The position numbers and the translations under genes are program-made. A stretch of DNA of 64,000 nucleotides from Streptomyces ochraceiscleroticus (GTDB lineage Bacteria; Actinomycetota; Actinomycetes; Streptomycetales; Streptomycetaceae), in contig NZ_JOAX01000001.1 in the NCBI RefSeq assembly GCF_000720485.1, positions 310,001 through 374,000 on the forward strand, in the 5' to 3' direction. Within the stretch, counting starts at the first letter, position 1; each line of letters opens with the position of its first letter. Of this stretch, positions 19,950 through 27,126 are shown piece after piece. The notes beneath the pieces are model-generated. The model was not told the origin of the DNA. It saw only the letters and a list, made by a program, of their open reading frames with translations, and did no database searches.

Positions 19950-20363
19950 ATGGATCCGGAGATCGCGACGCTGGCGGGCACCGCCGGCACGACGCTCGTC
20001 ACGCTGATGGCCACCGAGGCGTGGCAGGGCGTACGGGAGGGAGTCGTGGGCCTGTGGCGGCGAGCCCGCCCCGAGCGCGCCGACGCCGTCTCGGCAGAGC
20101 TCGAAGCCGCCCGCGAGGACCTGCTCGCGGCCCGCGACGCCGCCGACGACGAGACCGAGGACGAGCTGCGCCGGGACTGGCAGGGCCGTATCCGCCGGCT
20201 CCTCGCGGCCCGCCCGGATGTCGCCGACGACCTGCGCGCCCTGCTCGCCGAGGTCGCCCCCGAGGAAGCACCGGCGGCGCCGGCGATCACCCAGCACGCC
20301 TCGGCCTCCGGCTCGGCGCGGGTGTACCAGGCGGGCCGGGACCAGCACATCCACGAGCGGTGA
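19950..20363 (+). CDS. Helical protein with C-terminal YQAGRDQHI motif
   Basis: The 137-aa product is hypothetical. Its N-terminus (PEIATLAGTAGTTLVTLMATEAW) is moderately hydrophobic. The middle, about residues 35-105, is charged and strongly helical, probably coiled coil. The end, ASGSARVYQAGRDQHIHER, matches a short motif that I recall at the C-terminus of many unrelated actinobacterial small proteins, some linked to conflict or NTPase systems. No partner gene is evident here. ATG 19950 is preceded by GGGGGAC. Confidence 0.7.
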   Translation: MDPEIATLAGTAGTTLVTLMATEAWQGVREGVVGLWRRARPERADAVSAELEAAREDLLAARDAADDETEDELRRDWQGRIRRLLAARPDVADDLRALLAEVAPEEAPAAPAITQHASASGSARVYQAGRDQHIHER

Positions 20364-20447
20364 GGCCGGGCACGCCGGGTCGGTGAGGTGGTCCCGCCGG
20401 GACCGTGAGGCCGGTCACGGTGGGCCTGCAATCCCTTACCCCCTCAC

Positions 20448-20461
20448 TTACTCCGGAGTAA
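20448..20461. promoter_or_regulatory. Palindromic operator TTACT-N4-AGTAA (1)
   Basis: TTACTCCGGAGTAA is a perfect 14-bp palindrome 44 bp before the DoxX-like start, in the promoter zone. The same half-sites at the same spacing precede the yceI-like gene. Confidence 0.6.
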
Positions 20462-20505
20462 CGTCACGCTTCCTCGGCCCACTTCCGGCCCGTACAGGAG
20501 GCGTC

Positions 20506-20901
20506 ATGTCCCGCACCGCCGACCGCACCGCGCGCACCGACCGTTCACCCAGGCTGCTCGCGGGCCTGCTGGCCGGCGCGGGGGTGCTGCACTTCGCGGT
20601 GCCGAAGCCGTTCGATGCGACCGTGCCCCGGGTCCTGCCCGGCTCGGCGCGCGGCTGGACGTACGCGAGCGGCGTGGCCGAACTGGCGCTGGCGGCCGGC
20701 GTGGCCCACCCTCGAACCCGGCGGGTGGCGGCGCTGGCCACGGCCGCCTTCTTCGTGGGCGTCTTCCCCGCGAATGTCCAGATGGCCGTCGACTGGCGGG
20801 ACCGTCCGGCCCCCCTGCGCACCGCCGCCCTCGCCCGCCTGCCGCTGCAGGCACCGCTCGTCCTGTGGGCCCGCGGCGTCGCGCGCCGGCAGAGCCGCTG
20901 A
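20506..20901 (+). CDS. DoxX-family membrane protein
   Basis: A 131-aa four-helix protein with the DoxX layout: LLAGLLAGAGVLHFAVPKPFD, GWTYASGVAELALAAGVAH, VAALATAAFFVGVFPANVQMAVD and LRTAALARLPLQAPLVLWA. DoxX relatives act near quinone and thiol redox balance in the membrane (family knowledge). CAGGAGG precedes ATG 20506. The convergent lipoprotein gene ends only 7 bp away. Confidence 0.82.
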   Translation: MSRTADRTARTDRSPRLLAGLLAGAGVLHFAVPKPFDATVPRVLPGSARGWTYASGVAELALAAGVAHPRTRRVAALATAAFFVGVFPANVQMAVDWRDRPAPLRTAALARLPLQAPLVLWARGVARRQSR

Positions 20902-20908
20902 GCGGGTC

Positions 20909-21679
20909 TCAGGAGGCGCCCACCGGGTTGACGAAGGTACCCGGGTGGGTGGCGCCCGACTGGTCCAGGACGGCGCCGCCGTAGGGCCACTTCAGCTCGA
21001 AGTGCTGCTTCTCGTTAGGCGGGGTGACCACGACGGTGGCCGTCTCGACCTTGCGGTCGCCGTCCCTGGTCGAGGGCAGGAGCTGGAAGGTGAAGTGGGT
21101 GTTCGCGCCCGGCTTCAGCACCACCGCCACCGGCTTCTTCCCGGACCGCCGCAGGTCCCAGGTGGCGCCGTCGGTGCCCTTGAGCTGTACGCCCGGGAAG
21201 CCGCTGATCGTGCAGGCGCCGCTGCCCTTGTTCTTGAACCACACGGTGGCGGTCTGCTGGTCGCTGCTGTCCATGTCGGGGCGGCCGCCGCCCGCGGAGC
21301 CCCAGCCGGCCGTCATGTTCGCCGTGGTGCAGCGGGCGGCCGAGCTCCCGGTACCGGCCGAGCTGCCCGTACCGGACGAGCCGCCGCTCCCGGTGGCCTG
21401 CTGCCCGCCGGACGAAGCATTCGTACCGGAGCCCTCGGCGGAGCCCGTACCCGTCTGCGACGGGGAGTCCGCGGAGCCCTTCGACGAGCCGTCTGCGGAG
21501 CCACCGGCCCCGTCGGAGCCACCCGACCCGTCGGACCCGGCGGAGCTGCCGGCGGACGCCGACGAGTCCGGCCCCGCGGCCCCGGACTCGCCGCTCTGGC
21601 AGGCGGTGAGGGCGAGCGCGGTGGCGGCGAGCAGCGCGGCGGCGGCCTTGCGGCCGTGGCGGCGGGTGCGGTGCGACAT
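20909..21679 (-). CDS. DUF4232 lipoprotein with Ser/Gly-rich linker
   Basis: Lipoprotein of 256 aa. The signal is RKAAAALLAATALALTAC, with lipobox L-T-A-C near residue 28. Next comes an approximately 90-residue Ser/Gly linker (SAGSSAGSDGSGGSD and similar). The C-terminal DUF4232 domain carries Cys residues (RCTTANM, GACTISGFPGVQL) likely to form a disulfide outside the membrane. ATG 21679 has AGGGGGA upstream. The family's function is unknown; wall or membrane anchoring is inferred. Confidence 0.88.
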   Translation of the reverse strand: MSHRTRRHGRKAAAALLAATALALTACQSGESGAAGPDSSASAGSSAGSDGSGGSDGAGGSADGSSKGSADSPSQTGTGSAEGSGTNASSGGQQATGSGGSSGTGSSAGTGSSAARCTTANMTAGWGSAGGGRPDMDSSDQQTATVWFKNKGSGACTISGFPGVQLKGTDGATWDLRRSGKKPVAVVLKPGANTHFTFQLLPSTRDGDRKVETATVVVTPPNEKQHFELKWPYGGAVLDQSGATHPGTFVNPVGAS

Positions 21680-21858
21680 GGATCCCCCTGGTGGTGGCAT
21701 CGGTGCGGCCGGTCCTTCGGTTCCGCACCACCTACACTCGCCACCCCCGCTGCTGATCCGCTAACACCGGGCTAACGTGCGGGCGTGCTCGGGGTACGGA
21801 CGCCACTGGTCACCGGACTCTCGGATTCCGCGCCCCTGAACAGGGGTTGCGCCCATTT

Positions 21859-21872
21859 TTACTTTGAAGTAA
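21859..21872. promoter_or_regulatory. Palindromic operator TTACT-N4-AGTAA (2)
   Basis: TTACTTTGAAGTAA lies 11 bp before the yceI start, where it would overlap the -10 region or transcript start. It has the same half-sites and spacing as the site in front of the DoxX gene. Confidence 0.6.
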
Positions 21873-21883
21873 CAACGTGCCCC

Positions 21884-22522
21884 ATGAACTTGTTCGGCCG
21901 CAGTTCCTCCTCCCGCCGCGCGGTGGCCCCCGCCGCTCCAGCCCCCTCCGACCTCGCCGTTCTGGACCCCGCTTTCGCCGCGCTCACCGGTGAGTGGATG
22001 ATCGACCCCGCGCACAGCAGGATCGGCTTCTCCGTCCGGCACGCCATGGTGACCACGGTGCGCGGCGCCTTCACGGAGTACGAGAGCCGCCTCTACTTCG
22101 ACGGCCGCGACCCGGACCGCTCCGAGGCGCAGATCACGCTGTCCACCGCCAGCATCGACACGGGTGTGGAGCAGCGCGACGCGCACGTGACCGGCCGAGA
22201 CTTCCTGGACGCCGCGAGCTACCCGCGGATGTCCTTCACGAGCACCGCCGTGGAACTCGCGGACGACGACGTCTACCGCATGACCGGCGACCTCACCATC
22301 AGGGACATCACCCGGCCCGTCGTGCTGGAACTCACCTACATCGGGCACGTCACCGACCCGTTCGGATACGAGCGGGTCGGCTTCGACGGCACCACCACCA
22401 TCAACCGCACCGACTGGGGCCTGACCTACAGCGCCAAACTCGCCCAGGGCGGCGCCATGGTGAGCGAAAAGGTCCGCCTCCAGTTCGACATCGCCGCCAT
22501 CCGAACGTTCCCCGTCGACTGA
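21884..22522 (+). CDS. YceI-family lipocalin-like isoprenoid-binding protein
   Basis: A 212-aa protein. A 36-residue Ser/Ala/Pro-rich N-terminus precedes the YceI barrel, which begins GEWMIDPAHSRIGFSVRHAMVTTVRGAF. Family blocks follow: ASIDTGVEQRDAHVTGRDFLDAASYPRMSF, GDLTIRDITRPVVLELTY and GTTTINRTDWGL. YceI proteins bind polyisoprenoid or quinone-like lipids. No secretion signal is evident, so it may be cytoplasmic. ATG 21884 has no ribosome site, and the operator is 11 bp away, so leaderless translation is likely. Confidence 0.92.
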   Translation: MNLFGRSSSSRRAVAPAAPAPSDLAVLDPAFAALTGEWMIDPAHSRIGFSVRHAMVTTVRGAFTEYESRLYFDGRDPDRSEAQITLSTASIDTGVEQRDAHVTGRDFLDAASYPRMSFTSTAVELADDDVYRMTGDLTIRDITRPVVLELTYIGHVTDPFGYERVGFDGTTTINRTDWGLTYSAKLAQGGAMVSEKVRLQFDIAAIRTFPVD

Positions 22523-22584
22523 CCGGACCCCCGCCACGCCCCCGGCGAGGGAGGGCCCAAGGCCACCGGCCCGAAACAACAAAC

Positions 22585-22660
22585 AAGGCCCAGGTCTCTG
22601 ACCTGGGCCTCAACTCTGGAGCGGGTGACGGGAATCGAACCCGCGCTCTGAGCTTGGGAA
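22585..22660. repeat. attL: Left attachment site (76-bp att repeat, tRNA 3' half)
   Basis: Identical over 76 bp to 32851-32926. It contains the tRNA-Gly 3' half from the anticodon loop to CCA, plus the tRNA's terminator hairpin (22586-22610). Beyond 22660 the tRNA sequence stops, so this copy is a half tRNA left by integration. Confidence 0.93.
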
Positions 22661-22770
22661 TCACGGGTGATCTACAGTCAATCCGGCCGCTGACCTGCAA
22701 CGATGGCTGCGAGTGGGGGCCCGGCTGAACCGTTGCCGAACCCGTCATTCACCGCTGTTCCCCGGCGCAC

Positions 22771-22790
22771 CGGGCACGCATCGGGCACGC
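22771..22790. repeat. Candidate integrase arm-type sites, left
   Basis: CGGGCACGCATCGGGCACGC holds two CGGGCACGC copies 11 bp apart. An 18-of-20 match in the same orientation lies at the other end of the element (32803-32822). Confidence 0.5.
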
Positions 22791-22803
22791 GGCTGAGCCT
22801 AAG

Positions 22804-23898
22804 TCACGGGACCAATGAGAGGTGTGGCCTCTCACGTCGGGAGGGGCGACGACCACTAGGTGTACCTGACCGTAGTGTTACCACTAGCCCAAATACCCAA
22901 CTACTCAGCTCTTCGGTATCGACGTGTAGTTCGCGGGCCACGTCGCGAAACGAGATGTTCTTGGCTTGGAAAGCGTTAAATACTTTCTCTAGGAGCTGTG
23001 ATTTCTCCCGAACGGGAAGTCCCTGTGGCTCCGATTTGCGAAATCCACGCTTACCGAGTTCGACGCACGTTCGACGGTAATGCCAGTCGGTTAGCATCCC
23101 CAAATCGTGCAGCCTGTAGGTCAAGGCCATTGCTGCGACCTTCCAGACCTTCTTCGCTTCGAGCACCTGCGACACCATGGGATTGTCAGGGATGTGCTCG
23201 GTAATGCTGTCGCGTGGCATGAGGAAGGCACTCGCGAAAGCATTAGCCTCCTTCTCTGCCTGAGGCCCGCTGTGGCTTCGCTCTACGCCATGCAGTACGA
23301 GGTGACCGAGCTCGTGAGCTGCGTCGAAGCGCCCACGTTCAGCTGTTTTGAGCGTGCTCAAGAATACGAACGGTGTACCCTCTCGCCATAGCGAGAATGC
23401 GTCGACGTCTGTAAATTCGGGTGGCAAAGAAAAAACGCGGACGCCGTGGGCTTCTAGTAGATGCACCATATTGGAGATGGGTGCATTGCCAAGTCCCCAT
23501 CGAGCCCTAAGCACATCAGCTGCAGATTCGGGATCCAACTTGTCCAGAGTTGGTAGCTGGTTTGGGGGCAACTTGAATCGAGTTTCGATCCAGTCGTTGA
23601 GCTCCATGACCAAGCGGCTTGCGGCCAAGGCCCCATCTCTGGGGCCGGCCGCCAGCCTACTTCTGGCGCGAAAGGAGACGGAATCGGCCGGAATTGGGTC
23701 TAGGTCGGGTTCATGGAAAAACGACTCGGGGAAGTTCAGGGATGTAGCTAGCTTTTCCAGCGTGTCCGGGGTGGGCTCCGTCCGCCCCCGCTCGTAGTTC
23801 GAGAGGCTTTGGATGCTCACCCCAGTCAGGTGGCTGAGTTCGGCGAGTGTGAGCCCTCTCCTCCGTCGGGCGACTGTGATTCGGGAGGAAGAGATCAT
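22804..23898 (-). CDS. XRE HTH - ImmA/IrrE metallopeptidase regulator
   Basis: A 364-aa COG2856-type protein. An XRE helix-turn-helix (about residues 5-60, TLAELSHLTGVSIQSLSNYERGRTEPT) precedes an ImmA/IrrE zinc peptidase domain. The active motif is HELGH (195-199), with the downstream acidic ligand in EKEANAFASAFLMPR (about 215-217). Such proteins cleave repressors or antitoxins to switch mobile elements or stress genes. Base composition is lower in G+C than neighbouring genes, marking it as cargo. It starts 42 bp after its unrecognised partner, so the two form an operon. The target repressor is unknown. Confidence 0.85.
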   Translation of the reverse strand: MISSSRITVARRRRGLTLAELSHLTGVSIQSLSNYERGRTEPTPDTLEKLATSLNFPESFFHEPDLDPIPADSVSFRARSRLAAGPRDGALAASRLVMELNDWIETRFKLPPNQLPTLDKLDPESAADVLRARWGLGNAPISNMVHLLEAHGVRVFSLPPEFTDVDAFSLWREGTPFVFLSTLKTAERGRFDAAHELGHLVLHGVERSHSGPQAEKEANAFASAFLMPRDSITEHIPDNPMVSQVLEAKKVWKVAAMALTYRLHDLGMLTDWHYRRTCVELGKRGFRKSEPQGLPVREKSQLLEKVFNAFQAKNISFRDVARELHVDTEELSSWVFGLVVTLRSGTPSGRRPSRRERPHLSLVP

Positions 23899-23940
23899 GC
23901 TGCACTCGCCATCCTCACGCTAGGTCGGTTTGTCCCTATG

Positions 23941-24618
23941 TCACCACTCTTCGACCGCAACGTCGAAGTCGGGACCAGCCACAGGGTAATCGAACGTCTT
24001 TTTGATCCGGATGGCGGGGAATAGAATCCTCCGGCTCCAGCTGTCGATCTTTCCCTGTGTACCAACCTTACTCGGGAGGGAGAGCTCGCTGCGTACCTCT
24101 ACGAAGCCCTGCTTGCGAGCGACGTAGCGGTATGTGAGCAGGTACCAGGTAGCCAGTTGTGCGTACTCGTCCTCGCCGAGGTTCACCTCGTCGGCTTCGG
24201 TGGGCTCCTCGGGCAGGGGGAAGAGCGTGAGGTCCTGATTGCGGGCCACGAGGGCTTCCTTCGCCACGCCGGCGGGACGGTGGCTGCGGGGTTGTGGGCT
24301 ACCGGGCACGCCGGTTCGAGCATCGCCAAGGAGGACGCCCACGGCGATCGTCTTATCGCGGTTGACGATCAGAGGGGCCTGCTTTGGGTCGTATCGACGC
24401 CAGCGTTCCTGTGTCCTGAGCGCCTCGCGCAGTGTCCGGACTCGTGTGAAGTAGTCCAGGGTGCCGGGCGCGTTCTTGGGGTCATCCTTCGTGGCGCCGT
24501 CCCGCGCCTCTTCGCCGAGGCGGATGGCTAGGTCGAAGTACTCGTGCTTGAGCCCCAGCTCGGCAAGTTGCTGGATGTGGTCTCTGTCGCCCGGGGTGGA
24601 CGGGATGAACTCGAACAC
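23941..24618 (-). CDS. Unrecognised AICE cargo protein, partner of ImmA-like protease
   Basis: I do not recognise this 225-aa protein. It has no signal peptide or membrane helix. The N-terminal third is helical and charged (QQLAELGLKHEYFDLAIRL). An acidic, Pro-rich middle follows (FPLPEEPTEADEVNLGEDEYAQL), then a basic end (SRRILFPAIRIKKTF). The GTG start at 24618 is preceded by GGAGGGG. It is first in an operon with the HTH-ImmA gene, which suggests a regulator or substrate, or a toxin/effector whose activity the protease controls. Function is inference only. Confidence 0.7.
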   Translation of the reverse strand: MFEFIPSTPGDRDHIQQLAELGLKHEYFDLAIRLGEEARDGATKDDPKNAPGTLDYFTRVRTLREALRTQERWRRYDPKQAPLIVNRDKTIAVGVLLGDARTGVPGSPQPRSHRPAGVAKEALVARNQDLTLFPLPEEPTEADEVNLGEDEYAQLATWYLLTYRYVARKQGFVEVRSELSLPSKVGTQGKIDSWSRRILFPAIRIKKTFDYPVAGPDFDVAVEEW

Positions 24619-24634
24619 GCACCCCTCCGCAGGG

Positions 24635-24678
24635 TCTTATAGGAACGCCTCCTCACTTGAGGGGCGATTTTTATAAGA
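24635..24678 (-). promoter_or_regulatory. Inverted-repeat promoter region of the cargo operon
   Basis: TCTTATA (24635-24641) and TATAAGA (24672-24678) flank a second palindrome, CCTCACTTGAGG (24651-24662). The nested symmetry lies just upstream of the GTG-started partner gene and could bind its HTH-ImmA regulator. Confidence 0.45.
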
Positions 24679-25838
24679 GTAGCGGGTGGGTCTGACAGTC
24701 GGGGTCGCGTGATGGCGGATCAAGGACCCGCTGACGCACGGCAGTTGCGTTGACCTGCATAGGTTTCGTCTCAGCCACGGCCCTGGCTGCCACCCTGCCT
24801 ACCGTCGTCCCCACACTGTGGAGAGAGCTAGCCGCGTCCAAGCGGAGCGCCTGCGGCGGGACGACGGCTCGATGCGTAGGCGCGACACGCTCCTCGGCTC
24901 CGACGGTGCCGCGTCGAGTGGAACGCCTACGGGCCTTCACCACATCGCGGCAGCAGGTAGCTCCCCCTCGACCATGTTCTCCGGTCCGATCCGCTCACGC
25001 TGGAGCATCCGGGACGGTGGCGGTACGGCGATCAACCCCTGACTCTCGGTTTCGCCCGGCATGCTCGCCCGCCCCGACCCCACCCCTCCCGTAGCCAGCT
25101 CATCTCTACGGATCCATGGCCTATGCGGTTGTCGGCAGTGCGCGTGTCACGTAAACCGCTCACCGTCTCCGCCCTACCTTCCCCATCCCACATTTGCGCT
25201 CTTCTCGCCACCCCCGGGGCTCCCCGGCTGGACTTGCCTCGAGTCATGCGGGCTTGGATGCTGCTTCGCCCGATGTTGGTGGTGGTTGCTTGTGGTTGGT
25301 TCTGGAAGGCGTGGTCGGTGGCGTTGGCCGGTGGGAAGCCTTGCTCGTTCCGGCGCTGCTTTGGGCGGACATAGCGTCTAGCGGATCACCCCGTGCAACG
25401 AGAGTGGCGCGGGGCCGGGGGCGGGGCGGAGCGGGCCGAAGGCAGGAGCGGCGCCCCAGTCCCCGTGCCCGCGCCGGCCCTTTACGGGCCGGTGGGGTGT
25501 GATTCGTAGCGGCGGCTGGATAGCCGTTGACCGCGCGCCGGATGCCGAAGGCAAGAGCACCCACAAGGTCGACGCCGACAAACCGACAGCCTGCAAAGGA
25601 CCGGGCTGTACACGCGCCCGGCCGCCGAGGCTCAAGGCGACTGCTGGCCTCAAACGGCCCCAGTGGATCAACAGGCGAACGCCAAGCGAACGGCCCAGGA
25701 TGGCCCGGCAGGGAACGGCATCCCCTCATGAGAGAGAGCCGGAGTGCTTCCCCTCCCCACCCCTCTTCCCCGGCCGAAGGGCGGGGCTTGATGAGGTAGA
25801 GAAACCTGTAACAGCTCCCTGCCTCACCCGCGAAGTGG
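24679..25838. other. AICE stretch of about 1.2 kb with no supported gene
   Basis: Several short frames exist on both strands but none has a ribosome site, family similarity and consistent codon bias together. A G/C-rich block at 25405-25500 ends with a 7-bp hairpin (25474-25480 against 25486-25492, loop TTTAC). Such regions in AICEs can hold transfer or single-strand origins or decayed cargo; nothing here proves either. Confidence 0.5.
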
Positions 25839-26597
25839 CTACGCGTCGAAGTCGTACTCAAGCACGTAGGAAGCGGAGTCGAGAGTCATCTCGTTGATCT
25901 CGACAGGTCGGCCTCCGTCGGCAAAGGCGGTCCGGCAGATGAGCATCACTGGCGTGCCCATGGAGAGATTGAGCCGCTTCGCTTCGTCCTGAGAGGGCAT
26001 GCGAGATCGCACTTCTTCGCGGAAGTGGACTGGCTTTGCTCCGAGTTCAGCAAGGCGGGCGTAGGTACCGCCCGGTCCCGTGTCCTCCTGGGTGATTGCC
26101 GAGCCTGCGACAAGCTCCGCGGGCAGGTAGCTCGTTGCCAGCAGGACCGGCTTCCCGTCGAGGACGAATCGCCGACTGCGGACACAGACAGCCGACTCCG
26201 GGGCGATGTCCAGGACTCCCGCGATCCGCTCAGGAGTCGGCTCCTCGGTGACGGTGATCTGGTCCACCGTGAGCTGCCGACCTTCGGTGTCGGCCGACCA
26301 GATCGAGCGGCCTGAGCCCCACTGCTCTTGGGAGAGGCGCTGGATGCCGCGTCGTCGCAGCGGTCGGAACGCCCGAACGAATACGCCGGCGCCCTTGCGT
26401 GACTCGGCGAGTCCCTCGTTCTGCAGGACTCCAAGAGCCTGCCGGGCGGTCATCCGGGCCACGTCGTACTTCGCCATGAGGTCGTTCTCGCCTGGCAAGC
26501 GATCACCAGGGCCGTACTCACCTGCCGTGATTGCCTCCCGAAGCGCGTCAGCAATGCGCTGGTACTTCGGCTGTCGAGCGCCGTTCTTCGCGGTCAT
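25839..26597 (-). CDS. GntR-family (HutC type) repressor, KorSA-like
   Basis: A 252-aa regulator. The winged helix is N-terminal (KYQRIADALREAITAGEYGPGDRLPGENDLMAKYDVARMTARQALGVLQ, residues 10-60). A UTRA effector domain follows (VCVRSRRFVLDGKPVLLATSYLP, and the terminal PVEINEMTLDSASYVLEYDF). In pSAM2-like elements KorSA represses the replication and transfer genes (family knowledge). It is divergent from the transfer operon across four TCTAGA-centred operator copies. GGAGGGAG precedes ATG 26597. Confidence 0.9.
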   Translation of the reverse strand: MTAKNGARQPKYQRIADALREAITAGEYGPGDRLPGENDLMAKYDVARMTARQALGVLQNEGLAESRKGAGVFVRAFRPLRRRGIQRLSQEQWGSGRSIWSADTEGRQLTVDQITVTEEPTPERIAGVLDIAPESAVCVRSRRFVLDGKPVLLATSYLPAELVAGSAITQEDTGPGGTYARLAELGAKPVHFREEVRSRMPSQDEAKRLNLSMGTPVMLICRTAFADGGRPVEINEMTLDSASYVLEYDFDA

Positions 26598-26616
26598 TGC
26601 GTCTCCCTCCTTTCAT

Positions 26617-26753
26617 CCTCTCTAGACAGCCTAGGACATGCCTACGTCGCTGCATCCGGGCCTGGTGCCCCTTCCCGCCATGCGTGAACATCTCTAGAGA
26701 TCTCTATTGACGTCTCTAGAGATCTGCGCTTCACTCGTAGATGTCTAGAGAGG
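26617..26753. promoter_or_regulatory. Four-copy operator array between repressor and transfer operon
   Basis: TCTAGA-centred sites lie at 26621, 26693, 26715 and 26744. The outer two are exact reverse complements (CCTCTCTAGACA at 26617-26628, TGTCTAGAGAGG at 26742-26753). The inner two share TCTCTAGAGA. This symmetry across a divergent promoter region fits autorepression and transfer control by the GntR protein. Confidence 0.75.
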
Positions 26754-26794
26754 TCGCCGGAAGGGGTGGCCTCCCCAGCAATAAGGGGTGCTCT

Positions 26795-27124
26795 ATGCCT
26801 TCGTTCAAGATCGACACGTCGACTGCTGTGGTGTTCGTCGCGACCGCGCCGACTCCGAAGGTCGCCAACCGGAAGACGGGCGAGATTGCCAAGGACCGTG
26901 AGACTGGCGCCGACCTGATGACGGTGGGCCTGCTGGTCTCGGATGAGGGGGAGGGCAACCTCTACCAGGTGTCCGTGCCGGAGACGGGCGTTCCCGACGG
27001 CCTGACGCCGGGCATGCCGGTCTCGGTCGTCGGCCTGAAGGCGCGGGACTGGGAGAACGAGTTCAACGGCGAGAAGCGGCACGGCATCGCCTTCCGCGCG
27101 GCGGCCCTCGCGGCGGGTGCCTGA
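26795..27124 (+). CDS. Small AICE protein, SCO3933-family-like regulator
   Basis: A 109-aa acidic protein beginning MPSFKIDTSTAVVFVATAP. Core features are NRKTGEIAKDRETG, LMTVGLLVSDEGEGNLYQVSVPETGVPDGL and GMPVSVVGLKARDWENEF. The beta-rich pattern and its position directly before the FtsK-like gene match the small proteins annotated as SCO3933-family in Streptomyces elements. AAGGGGTG precedes ATG 26795. It is first in the operon controlled by the operator array. Family assignment is from memory and not certain. Confidence 0.75.
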   Translation: MPSFKIDTSTAVVFVATAPTPKVANRKTGEIAKDRETGADLMTVGLLVSDEGEGNLYQVSVPETGVPDGLTPGMPVSVVGLKARDWENEFNGEKRHGIAFRAAALAAGA

Positions 27125-27126
27125 TC

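Noticed and set aside
24750..25094. Short plus-strand frames in the AICE gap
   Set aside because: Two competing frames with neither consistent codon bias nor initiation signals; left as unassigned DNA.
25244..25861. 205-codon frame on the minus strand in the AICE
   Set aside because: Pro/Arg/Ser-rich, no ribosome site, no family; it overlaps the start of the repressor gene's end region and looks like chance.
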